Of a stretch of 64,000 bases of DNA, positions 23,886 through 35,800 are shown in pieces. Where the stretch lies: contig JACATO010001040.1 in assembly GCA_018389105.1 (NCBI GenBank), forward strand, positions 372,001 to 436,000. The letters are read 5' to 3'. How positions within the stretch are numbered: the first letter of the stretch is position 1; the number at the start of each line of letters is the position of its first letter. Source of the stretch: Nautilus pompilius (lineage: Eukaryota; Mollusca; Cephalopoda; Nautilida; Nautilidae). The translations under genes were made by a program, and so were the position numbers. The notes under the pieces are model-generated. The model worked only from the letters and a program-made list of their open reading frames with translations. It made no database searches and had not been told where the DNA came from.

Positions 23886-26800
23886 GTAATATTGTCTCGT
23901 TCGTTTGTTTTTTTTTTTTTTTTTTTCCGTAACGCGCGCTACTTAGACTTCCTTTTCCGGCGGCTGATCGCTACCCACCATCTACCTGCCTCCTCGGCTA
24001 ATCCAGAAAATTCCGGCTTCAGGCACCGGGCGCGGCTCACACTCGTTCGTTCCGTCGCATTGCCCTCTTCCCTTGCAGATGGTCTTTCGAGGTGCTTTAT
24101 TCGGTTACCAGAGTCCAGGTTTACCTTGCCTCGCTTTACCGATAAAACCGCTGAGGCCTGAGAGAGAGACGGTCGCTAGAATCAGTGTTTCTTTCCACGC
24201 CTGAACATTACCACCGACAACATGTAGACCATACAGCGCCTGGTTCGTGTACACATACGGATAGCATCCCTTTCCAGAGTTAGTTTTATTCCTATTTTCG
24301 ATTTTTTTTTTTTTTATTGTTGAATGTTTCTTTGGCGTAGATTGTGCTGTCCTATTAAAGAGTGGTAACAGACCCATAGGTATGGATTTGGAAAACGTTA
24401 GTTGGGAAGGGGCAGTCACCTCCGAAACGGCTCCCCCTATGTTGGGTCAATACTTAAAAGTGCAGTCAACTACATAATAATAATAATAATAATAATAATA
24501 GCAATGCTCTTAACAGTACCGAGCGGTTAAAAAGCCCTGCTAAATAGTAAGGCAAACACTTACAATTTAAAAAAAAACCAAACACCCAAAGTGCTTATCT
24601 AATCTATCTGTTTAGAATATTTAAGGGAAATTTATTTGAACCAAATAGGACGAAGAGATCGGCTCAAAATTAAGCAAGTATTTCACAGTGCATACATTAT
24701 AATTCAATTGAAAAACGCTGCATGTGTTCAGGCCTGGTAGGAGGCGGGGCGAGTTGGCATGGGCCTACGATTTTGAGGGGGGGGGCCCATTCCCCTGGTA
24801 GACATGGGGTTAAGTTCTTTTATTCTGTTCTGTTACTTGTAAGTACATTGTGTATACACCCATACATAAATCATATATATTTATTACTGATTTTAAAAAT
24901 ACTTAATGAGCAGTTTGAAGTGGAGCCTACATTTCCCATCTGGCTTGGACCTATTGCCAGCTAGGCACGGCCCTGCATGTATTATGCCAAGAGTTGGGGG
25001 GGGGGCTTTCATTTTACACTTGACTGAACGATAATGCTAAATTGAGATCATAATATAGTTTTAAATTTTCATTTTCAATTGGGAGATGATTACATTTGGG
25101 TCCAAAAATAACCTCCTTATGGGATGTTGTAATACAAAAGACCATAATTTTGTGGGAAAAGTTGGGTGACCGATGTCCCCTTCCACCTGTTTCTACAGAT
25201 GTGTAATGATAGTGTTACTGCTAGTAATATTATAGATAATATTTTTCTTTTTGGAAGCATCAAACTTCATAATATAATTTAGTGATCATGAAATATGTTA
25301 GAAAAAAATGTAGAATTTGAGGATGCTACTCATTTGCTGTTAGAAAGAAAGTAGGAAAAGAAAACATTTTCAGTGAATTAATATTAATAAATAATAATGC
25401 AAGTACCTTAGAGTTTTATAATTATATTTATGCCATATACAAAAAATTAATTAATTAAAAATTTGTTTAAAAAAAAATGAATTCCAGTACATGTGTGCAT
25501 GCATGCATATGCATACCAGATTGGTGTGCTTATAGCTGCCAGGATCTAAAAGTTCACAAATACCAGACTATGGATTCATATGACATAATAGTAAATTACT
25601 CAACACCTGTCATATGCATTTTTAAAATCATTTTAATGGACTTCCAGTTTTTCACACTTAAAAAAAGTTGAGGCAACGCAGTTGCAAAACATCTTACAAT
25701 CAGAAGCAATAGCTCATGTATTGCTGTAGGACATAAGAGCAAATTGTTTGTTTAAAGATATTCACTCCTTATATACATTTTTGTCTTTATTTTCTATTTC
25801 AGAAAATTTAATAAATTTCATAACTGGAGAAAGCAAGCTTGAAGAATATCTCCAAGATAATGTGCCAACTGAAAAAAATATAAGCAAAGCTAAAGGTCAG
25901 CTCAGTGAAGCAGAAATCTACTTAAATAGAATAGTTCAAGTAGAAAACAAGGTAAGTAAAATGATGATTACTAATACTATGATGTAACTTGAATTGACTG
26001 AAAAGGCTACTAAAGAGTATTTGTTTATATGTAAACTTTCATGAAACCTAGAATTTTGCTTATCAAAAATATGACTCTGGAAATTTTTTTGTACATTATA
26101 TGTTAATGATATTTTTGGTTAATAGAGAAGAGATTAATCAGAAAAGATGACATCACAAGAAAGCTTTATACTTTCCCACAAATCAGATCAGCAGAAGAAC
26201 TTATTGGACCTATTTTATTAGTATTGGCAAGAGGAAAGAGACAAACAAGTAAGACAGGGTATAAAAGTGAGAAGAAATTATAGCACTGGATAGGGAGCTT
26301 GCACAACTAAAAGAACTCTCACACAATTTAAAACTAGAGTTGTTACCATAACAAATGCAGCACTACAGTTATCTCCTCACTATCCACAAATGCTGTTGAA
26401 CTGAAGTTTTGTCTGCATAGTTTACCCAAACAGCACAGGGGAAGATAATCAGATATAGTGCATTTGCCACTAAAGTCACTTATCCTCCTTGGTGAACCCT
26501 GTCTTAACATTTTAAGTTTAAGGACATTCACAGTAGTGAGCCTGAAGGGGAAAGTGTGGGGTATTAATGTTGGTGACTAAGCAAGTTATCTTGATACAGT
26601 TAGGGCTCTTAAGTGGTGGTTAAGATGAAAGTCAGTCAAGAATTATCCACAGAATCTCTACCACATGTACATGGAAAACCCTACCAGAACTTTTCTTTTT
26701 AGATGTGGGAGGAAACCCACATGACAGACTGTTAAATCACAGAAAAAAACATACCAGGGAGGTATGCCAAAATGAGCTGGTCCTAACCAGGATTTGAACT

Positions 26801-29800
26801 CTGGCTCTCAAGCATGGTAGTCCAGTAGTCTCCTACCATATATTGCATAGTAGGTAGTTTATTGATGTTCTAAAAATGCTAAGACAAATTATTAAACATT
26901 TCTGTATAAATTAGTAGAACTTATTTTCATTGTATAGAATGTTAGATCTGCTACATCAGTGTTTTGCATGTTGGGTTTTTGTTGCTTGAAGCTTCTATAA
27001 ATGTAGGCTGTAGTAATGATGTTATTAATCTCTGGGGAAATATATACATATCAGAGAAATTGGGCATAGGATTTTTCTATCCATTTTTGTTGGCTTTAGT
27101 ATGAACTGTAAGAATAGTAAATCTATTAATTAAAAAATTAGTTTATTTAATGTTTAAAATAGATCAAGTTTCTTTATAAGGTTGAGTAAGTGTTTAGCTA
27201 GTTAAAATGTCACTAATTTATAACATTTTTATTTTTTAGTTCAAAATAGAAGCTCAATTATTATTAGCAAAAATCCAGTACTGTAAAGGAATTTATCAAG
27301 GATGTTTAGCTTTGTTAGATAAAGCTGGTATTGATTCCATCACAGCAAAGGGATCATCTTGTCGATTTCTTCAGATATTAGCAGAAAGCTATGCCATTAA
27401 AGGTATGTATAAGTTATATTGTTGTTGATCTGGCATTTGTCTCTTTTGTTCCACTGACTCTGATGGTTTAGATAATATTCTACTCCCTTATATGTCAGAT
27501 TTTGTGGGGGGGGGGTTAATATTTTTTGATTTTGTTGTACTCTTAAAATTTAATACATAAAGGTATATTTGTTTAGAAGTATTGATTAGTTTTTCATAGA
27601 AACTTTCTCATGTCCACATTTTTAAAATCATAGCTAATTATTGTGAGGAATTTCCTCAGTAAAATGTAATTATGACTTTCTCAATTTAGAATTGTATCCA
27701 AGAATATGCACAAAAAAAAAAATTATTAAAATGTTTTGATTTTATTGCAGCAGGCATGAATGCATCCTATATAATCCATTGAATCATGCATTTTAAATCA
27801 GTTTATAAAGAAAAAATTTTTAAAGCTATAAATAAGTAATCTTTATAAACATTAGTGCAAGGCTAGGTGTAGTCATAGTAATTACAGGCCTTATTCTGAC
27901 ATTTGTGGGCAACTTCTTGAAGGAATTTTAGAGGGGAACTTTGTTTGTTTACAGGAAAAAATAACTTGCTTGAAAATTATCAGTATGGTTTTTGTTCTGA
28001 AAAGTCTTGCATTTTCACCATTGATTTAGAAATAGGCAACAATATAGATGTTCCTTATCATGATTTTTGAAAAGATTTAATATAGTTCTCCATAGATGTT
28101 TGGTATAAAATTTAAGCATAATAGGTAATCAACCTTTTACTATGGATTCTTATACAGTTAATTTTCAAGAGTCCAGAGCAATGATTTAGAAGAATTTTTT
28201 TAAGATTCTGCTTGTCAGAGGTGTGATTCAGTACTTTATAAAAATTTTTGAAGCATCAGCAATAATATCTGTAAACCTAAAAGATGACTAATATATATAT
28301 ATTCATGACACCTTCCTTATCTGGTCATATGACAGGAGAAATCTAAAACTGTTCTTATCTAAATAACAATCATCCAACTATCAAATTTACTATGGAAGTG
28401 TAAAGTAATGGAAAGAAGGCATACTGATTAGCATTGTATAAGATGGTGGTGATGATGCTCATTGGGTATTACCTCAACTTTGACACCAGGTCATCACCAA
28501 GGGAGTCATGAAAGGAATAGTTAAATGCCTCAACAAGAAAAGAAAGAATGTTATTATGCAGAACTAGGACTGGAAAAACTGTCTAATATCCAGTTTTGTG
28601 AAGAATGGCTATCCAAAAGACAATAGAGTCTTACTATCCATCAATTGGCTGTGGTAAGAAATTTGTAAAACAGAGGCCCCCAAAATCAGAATAAGGAACA
28701 CAAAAGGTCAGCTAGAAAAGCCAGCCTTAAAAGATCATGCATAGTTATGTGATGATCATGTGAAATGGACAGTGTAAGGAAAGTAGAAGAAGCATTCTGC
28801 ATATCTCTGGAACCCAACCTAGTGTTAAGGTCAGTGGAATCTGGGTACCTCTACTGACCAAAAAGAATCTTTAAATATCAAAAAACAAAAAGTATTATCT
28901 AATTAGGCAGATGCCTCAGTGTTGCAATGGCTAACAAATTGCTCAGTACATCAATAGACTCGTCAACCAACAAGTTGCAGCTTCAAGAGCAACTCTAGCC
29001 ACTTGCACTATCAAAAATAGAAATGTCTATTGCAAATTAACATCACTGCACACTTAAACAATATACCCCAGGACTACATTCTGGTGATAGTGACAGTGAA
29101 ATATTGCTGAAACATAGGTTGGTTTTCTAATTAATTAATTATACTAAGTTGGTAGGAAATGCCAAAACTAACCATCTAGTTTCTCTTGATAATGACATCT
29201 TTATCAGTATTATGAAGTTTTCGGGTTATTAGATGTTTGCAATCTGATTTAAATTATGAGCAAATTGGTTAAATAAATGGCAAATGGGATTTAATGTTTT
29301 AAAATGTAAATGTCATAGCCTCAGACTGATTAAAATAAATCCCCAATATGAACTACTATGCTGAGCAATGATAGATGTTAAACATTTTAATTCCCTGTAT
29401 AAATCTAGTTAGACACTTTTAGAGTATGCAGTTTAGACATGAAACCTAAATTACAAAAGATATAGTTATCTTAGAAAAACCTAAAATTATACTTGGATGA
29501 TCAGTATTATTTGTAATTTGGTTATAAAGAAATACTAAAAAGTCTGGTTGTCTAGTTTGATCTACAAACATTGGTGACATGATTGAGGTTTCAAATTTTT
29601 TTTTTTAATAAAGTAGGTGCAAAGATAGGTTCTTTGATACTAGTGGCATGTCATATATATCACTAGAAGTCAGGTATAACTTAAGAAAGAAACATTCTTA
29701 ATTAAACATGAGGAATTTTTTTCTCTATATATAAATAAACAAGGAGTATCTGCCAGGAATGCTTTAACCAAACAGTAGTAGAATATTTTAAAGAATAGGC

Positions 29801-32800
29801 TAGGGACTTTATATAAATTGTAAAAATTTTGTGTCATCCTGATGTTCTGTATCTATGGCTTACAGTTTTTATCTTTTAGTCTGATCTAAAAAAGATAGTA
29901 ACTAAATTTTAACTGATCCACAGAATGGAAATGTGAATTCCATTTACATTATTTTTTATTTAACAGTTGGTGCGCGAGCCAAGCCAGAGAGTCTAGGGCA
30001 TGATGTGAACCTGTCAGAATTTAACTTGAGTGGAAACTGCATAAAAAGTCTTGTTTAGTGGTTTAAACAAAAATTATGATCATTCTGATCATGCAGTTAC
30101 TTTTATTTTCTCCAGAAACTTCCTAGTTATGTAGTTATGGAGATTTACATTAATCATCGTCCATCAAGTAACTTATGGCAAATAAACGCCTTTTAACGCC
30201 TTCTCATGACTGGTAGTTCACCTGTTTTCTTGAATTTGGTCTTTAATGAGTTTATTTTGGTTGTAACTAGACTTTTTGAAAGAGAGTTTGCTTCCTCCAA
30301 AGGCAGGTGAGCTTTTTGAAACTCACTGCAAGTTGCATTTCCCTCTATGGCTCCATTAGACTCTACAAATATACGCAACACAGTGGAGGTTTAAGGCTCT
30401 TTCAATTCCCTTGTGCTTGATTGCAATGTCACTGTCTGTCCTTTCTTTTGTTCATTGAAAAGCATTTGAATTGCTGCTCTAATTTCAGTTTCTGAAGGTA
30501 TATCTAAACGATGAGGATACATTTGCAGTAGTTTCTTTCGCATTCTACCAGGGTCCATTTTCAGTGACTTGTCTCGAACCCCATCCAAGAATATCTTCTC
30601 AACATCAACTTTAAAATCTTCAATGTATTTCTTACCATGTCCTTTACCCCAGGGCAGCCAACAAGCCCAACCTGATCCAAAGTCTTCCAAACACACGATA
30701 ATTTGATCACAACTCAATTTCTCAATGTCATCTCTATCGGGATTCACATCAACATATTCAACTTGGTGTTGATGGATCTGAGCAATTGCATATTTCAATG
30801 CATAGTGTACTAAATCCTGTTGTCCAGCAACTCCTTTGCAGATGTGCTTGTTTACCCATGCAACAGAGCTGAACTGCCTCTGACAAATTGAGCACTGTAA
30901 TGGGTCTTTCTCCATGTCGGCAAATGCTTCCATTGCATCAAAATTGGTTTGTGCTGCCTTAATTTGTGGTTGCCAATGTGCTATCTGGCCATCAAATATA
31001 TTGCAATTCGTTATTGGTCCAATAAACATGGTGTCAGATACAGTACTAGCATTTGGTGTATCATCTACATCAATAATACATCCCTCATTTTCATCCACAT
31101 TGTTGTCTTCATCGACATCAGAATATCAAATTGCATTCACTGATGACATTGTTACCCATGTTGCAATACCTTGATACATGTTTCATCATGATAGCAAAAT
31201 GACCATCAAGAGGGCCTTTTCCATCCTGAGTATCCATGTGGATGTAAGAAACTAGATTCAACCCATGATGTTTTGCAACCACATTTATAAAATACATTAG
31301 CTCCAGATTTTGATAGCATTTTGCATTGTCCATTTGCAGGGAAATCATGCCTCAAACATCACAGATGCTTCAAAGTAGATTAACACTGCCTGCCAGTCTT
31401 GTTTCATGTCACCTGATGCAATTTGGTTATAATACATGATGTGATGGTCATACCAATTTTGCTCACTCTTGTTTGGATTGTATCTCATATAGATCATCAC
31501 TCCGTGCCAAGAATTTCCTTTTTTGCCATAGTGATCTACAGTTTTTTCATGAAAGTACATTGCCTCAAACTTCATCTTGAAATCCATTATAAAGTATACT
31601 TGTTTCAAAATAAGGAATACACTGGTTGTGGACTCGGATCCTGTCTCCCATGTTGAGTTTAATCTTATCAATGCAATCTAGTAATAACACTGGTCAACAA
31701 GTATTTTTCATCAAGCATATGTCAAGGTGTACTTAGTGTAGTTTTTAATGCTGATTTCAAATATACAATTAGTTTTTTGACATCACGTACAGTTTTCAAG
31801 ATGAGAAAGTTTTTTGGTTTTAGCTCATACATTATATATAAATTCCAATTAATGACGTGTATGCATGTATTTCATTTACATCATGGAAACATACCTTTAA
31901 AATAAACTACATTATTCATTGCTGCATAGTTCAGATGCAATATTTCATCATCTTAAATTAACCAATCAAGTTTTGTCTGATGAAATAGGTATTTCAACAT
32001 CTCAAATTGTCCAGTCATAATTGGTCTGATGTTAATAGGAATGCAGGCAGGTTTCACAAAATACTGTTGTTTCTTGTGTCTATGGGATAGTCGGGCAACT
32101 GACAGACATTATTCGGAATCAAACTGACAGACAAGAACATCATACCAGCCAGGACTGTCTAGCGTCAAGAATACACCTCTTGTAGATCCATGTAATGTCC
32201 TATTGCCTCTTGCACATAAAGCTTGGACTGATGAAACAGTTTGTAAAGACACTAAGGAAGAGAACTGCCAGAGGGTTTGAGTATATTGTAGAAAAGTTTC
32301 CCAAAATCACACAGGCGAAGTTGAAAGAGGGTATCTTTGTCGGACCCCAAATTAGAGAAGTACTCAAAGATGTAAATTTCAAGACAACACTGGATGAACT
32401 GGAACTGCCTGCCTGGAATGCTTTCAATTGGATCTGTGAAAATTTCTTGGGCAACAAGAAGGCAATGGACTACAAGGATGGCATCAAGAATCTTCTGAAA
32501 TGTTACTCAGCAATGGTTTTGTCGCATGTCACTGAAAGTTCACTTCTTGGACTCCCATCTGGATTTCTTTGCAGATAACCTTGGAGCAGTGTCCGATGAA
32601 CATGGTGAAAGATTTCACCAGGACATTAGTGCTATGGAGAAACGGTACCAAGTCTTCTGGAATGACAGTATGCTGGCTGACTACTGCTGGACATTTTACC
32701 GTGATCAACCAGATCAGGAACACTGCAGGAAATCCAAATCACAATGTTTCTAACTCTGTTGTTCTAACTTTGTCTGTTTTGTCTGACCCATTTTTTGTGT

Positions 32801-35800
32801 ATTCATTCTTTGTAGAATGATAGTGATGATTTTTAACTCAATAAACTCATTTACTTTCTAAAAATAATATGTCCTTATTTATTACGTTAATGATTTCATA
32901 TATACAAATATGTAAATATTTGCATGTATCTACTGAAAAACTGATACGTGCTGCATACAAATGGAGTGAAATTTTGAAATCATGAAAAATTAGTCTAAAA
33001 AAGTTGGTTTGCATTCATAATGAGTATAATACATTTAATTTTGTTGATCAGTGTAATTGCTCATGCTTCGAGTCAACCCTTTCCTTTATAAACTCAAGTG
33101 CTTTGAACAGCAGGCAGCAGGCTTCACAATTAGTTGACACTAAACTGCTATTAATATTCAACATACAATCCACTGATGTTGAGCTACACTTTGACACATG
33201 GTTTTCAAACAGTGATTTCATAAATGCTTCTAATGCGTGGAATATAACTTCAATTCAACAGCATGAATGGTTAAAGTGGATACAATGTGATTTATCACGT
33301 CAAAATTATCATACAATAGAATTCCCAATGCATAGTCACTAGCTTTTTTCGAATTCATGTCTTTGAATGTTAGAGCCTTGACTTTTTTCAATAGTGAAGT
33401 AACACTGATTCAATCAATTGAATCTGGACATTTGTTCAAGGATGCTCACACTATGAGTCTGGATGGCCATCTCCGATTCAGCTTCAGAAAATCTACTTCA
33501 TTACTGTCCAATAAGATCTTTTTCATTCCCCAGGATATCATTTGTACATTTGATTCATGCAGTAAAAATTTGACAGCTCTGTTTACTGTCAATTCATCGT
33601 ATTGCATTATATGTCTTGTTTCAAAAGCAAATACATTACCTTCAGCCCTTCAGCCATGTATTTGAAATGTCACCTGGAAATACCGGAGCCAGCTATACAC
33701 CCTTTTGAATATTCCATTCGGGCAAACTGCTGATCAACGTCTTCATGTTCATCAAAAGTTTGTCATTTGAAGCACTCTCCTATGGGTTATTACATGCCCC
33801 ATACTTTTTTTCCAATGAATCAGGATTATGAAGATATATCACCTCACAATTTCTATCAAACACAATACTTGCATAATGGATCATTTATGTGACTGATTCT
33901 TCTTCCAAATCTGTCATCAATATCATATCTCTTGCTTTACTGGGCATTCCACATCTGATGTTGGCTGTTATTCACAAGAATTATTGAATATCTGATACGG
34001 CAGGCATCGTTTACTCCCCTGATTCCTCAATCAAAAGGGTGCTTTGTGTGTCCTTTTTTACATTGTTGTTCAGTCTCTTTGTTGTCATCAATTTCTCTAT
34101 AAATCAGTTTAGATTGACCACATCTTGGCTGTCACCTTCCGTTCACTTGGCAGTTGCATGAAATGACCATTGTATGATGCTTTTATTTTCTTCTTGGTTC
34201 ATGAACGGGTAGAGCTGAACTGAGAGGGAGAGTTAATTAGCCTTGACGACAGTGTGAAGAAGAAAACTCATTGGATTTGGCCTTTTCAGGAACCAATCAA
34301 AATTTAGGAAAATATTTTTTTATCCAACATGTAATTCTGCAGATTTCACCTGTTCGGAAGTTTGATAGAAACTCCCTGGGCTGGCTCGTGCGACCTTTGT
34401 TAAAAATTCAATTTTGGAACAATGTTCATGTGGAGTGAGTATTATAAATAATGTCAGTTTCTGACTGCTTTTAGTTCAGGCACTACCAAAATTTTTATTG
34501 AAAAAATTCATACAATAAACTGTTTAACAATCTGGAGAAAATTGTTAATATTTATTCCCTTCAGAGGAATTTCTTTTTTGTGGAAATTTGTGCATTACAT
34601 CCCATCTTCAAAAGCTGGAGAAATTTGCACATCATGAAACAAGAAGAAAATGAACAACTTAGATATTTTTTCCTTTGATATATATACAATATTTAAAGTA
34701 TTATTTATAAATAATAATTGGTGTATATAGCATAATAAATATAATTATTACATTCCATATATTCAATTTTACCAACAATTTGATGGCAACTGTGAAACTT
34801 TACCACTTTCTTTAAATAATCATCAATCAAAATACTTATTATTAAGACCAATTTTTTAGGTATATGTTGTGCCTCATAGAATGCAATAAATCTGCATAAT
34901 TTTTGAAATCCATTGACACACACAAAAATCCAAACAAAAGAAAAATGAGGCTATTTAAAAAAAATTGTAGATAATCATCCTTTTCTTTTCACCAATCATG
35001 CTTGGATGCCTGCATTGATCCTGCATTGTTTTTTCAAGATCTTTGTTTCCAAATAGCTTTATGTCAATCTAGCAGAAAAATATTTATGAGACATCTGCTC
35101 CTGCAAATCTGGTGGACAATCTTGAAGAATGTGCCAAGTGGTTTTATTATCTTTGCCACATGGGCAGGCTGGTGAGGTGACTATCTTCAGCTTTTTCCTC
35201 GTGTTAGCTAAACCTATTGTGGCCAGTGTAGAGTAAAAAATAAAAAATGGCAACTTTACCATTGTGAGACAGAAGGTGATAATTGTTCCTGGAATTCAGT
35301 AATGTTTTCATGGTTGTCTTAATAATAGTTTTCATTTCTTGATAAGTCATTGCACTGTTGTCTTGCTCTAGGCTGCTTCCCAGCTTTGTGAGCTGGTCTC
35401 TGTCTTATTACCCAGTATCTCATAATGTGATGGGATCCACTATAATACTGTTTGCCTTGAATGTTTCCTAAGCACTAGAAGCTCCTTTAAATCTTGTAGT
35501 TTGTTGCCATACAGTGCATCTACTATCGATACGCAGGTAGTTTGTAGATAACAATGATGCACATTAATTACACAAATTTAGTTTGATTTGTAGCTAAAAA
35601 TATGTCTTTGACATTTGGCTTCGTAAATTGAAGACTATTGCAAAGTCATTGGGAAAGGTTGTTAGAGGGCTTTTGTGTACTCTGCTGTAATCATTGTGAG
35701 AATCTAACTTTTTGGCATGATAAAGCCTGAATTTTGCATGACATATTTACTATTTATAAATAGCACAACATTTCTGCCTTCTTTCCATCATTGTTTAGAT

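Larger units (their letters stand above)
29969..34395. mobile_element. 4.4-kb element with terminal inverted repeats and two gene remnants
   Basis: Left end ggtgcgcgagccaagccaga... (29969-29992) and the reverse complement of the right end, GGTCGCACGAGCCAGCCCAG... (34371-34395), are imperfect inverted repeats of about 24 bp. Inside are remnants of at least two protein families on opposite strands (described separately at 30193-31671, 31990-32755 and 33440-33665). I could not find a clean target-site duplication. It sits in TTC7 intron 3, immediately after the LINE relic. I do not assign it to a named transposon superfamily. Confidence 0.7.

Noticed and set aside
23372-24419. Minus- and plus-strand open frames of 89-127 codons around the RPS27A/TTC7 promoter
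   Set aside because: They run through leader, promoter and homopolymer sequence and match nothing; the high GC content explains the lack of stops.
30914-31656. Plus-strand open frames of 64-86 codons inside the 4.4-kb element
   Set aside because: They mirror the minus-strand frames that carry the DNAKCY and zinc-finger motifs.
33004-33665. Plus-strand open frames of 102-112 codons in the 4.4-kb element
   Set aside because: The minus strand here reads with family-like motifs (FLLHESNVQMISWGMKK, ALEFIKERVDSKHEQL), so these are shadows.
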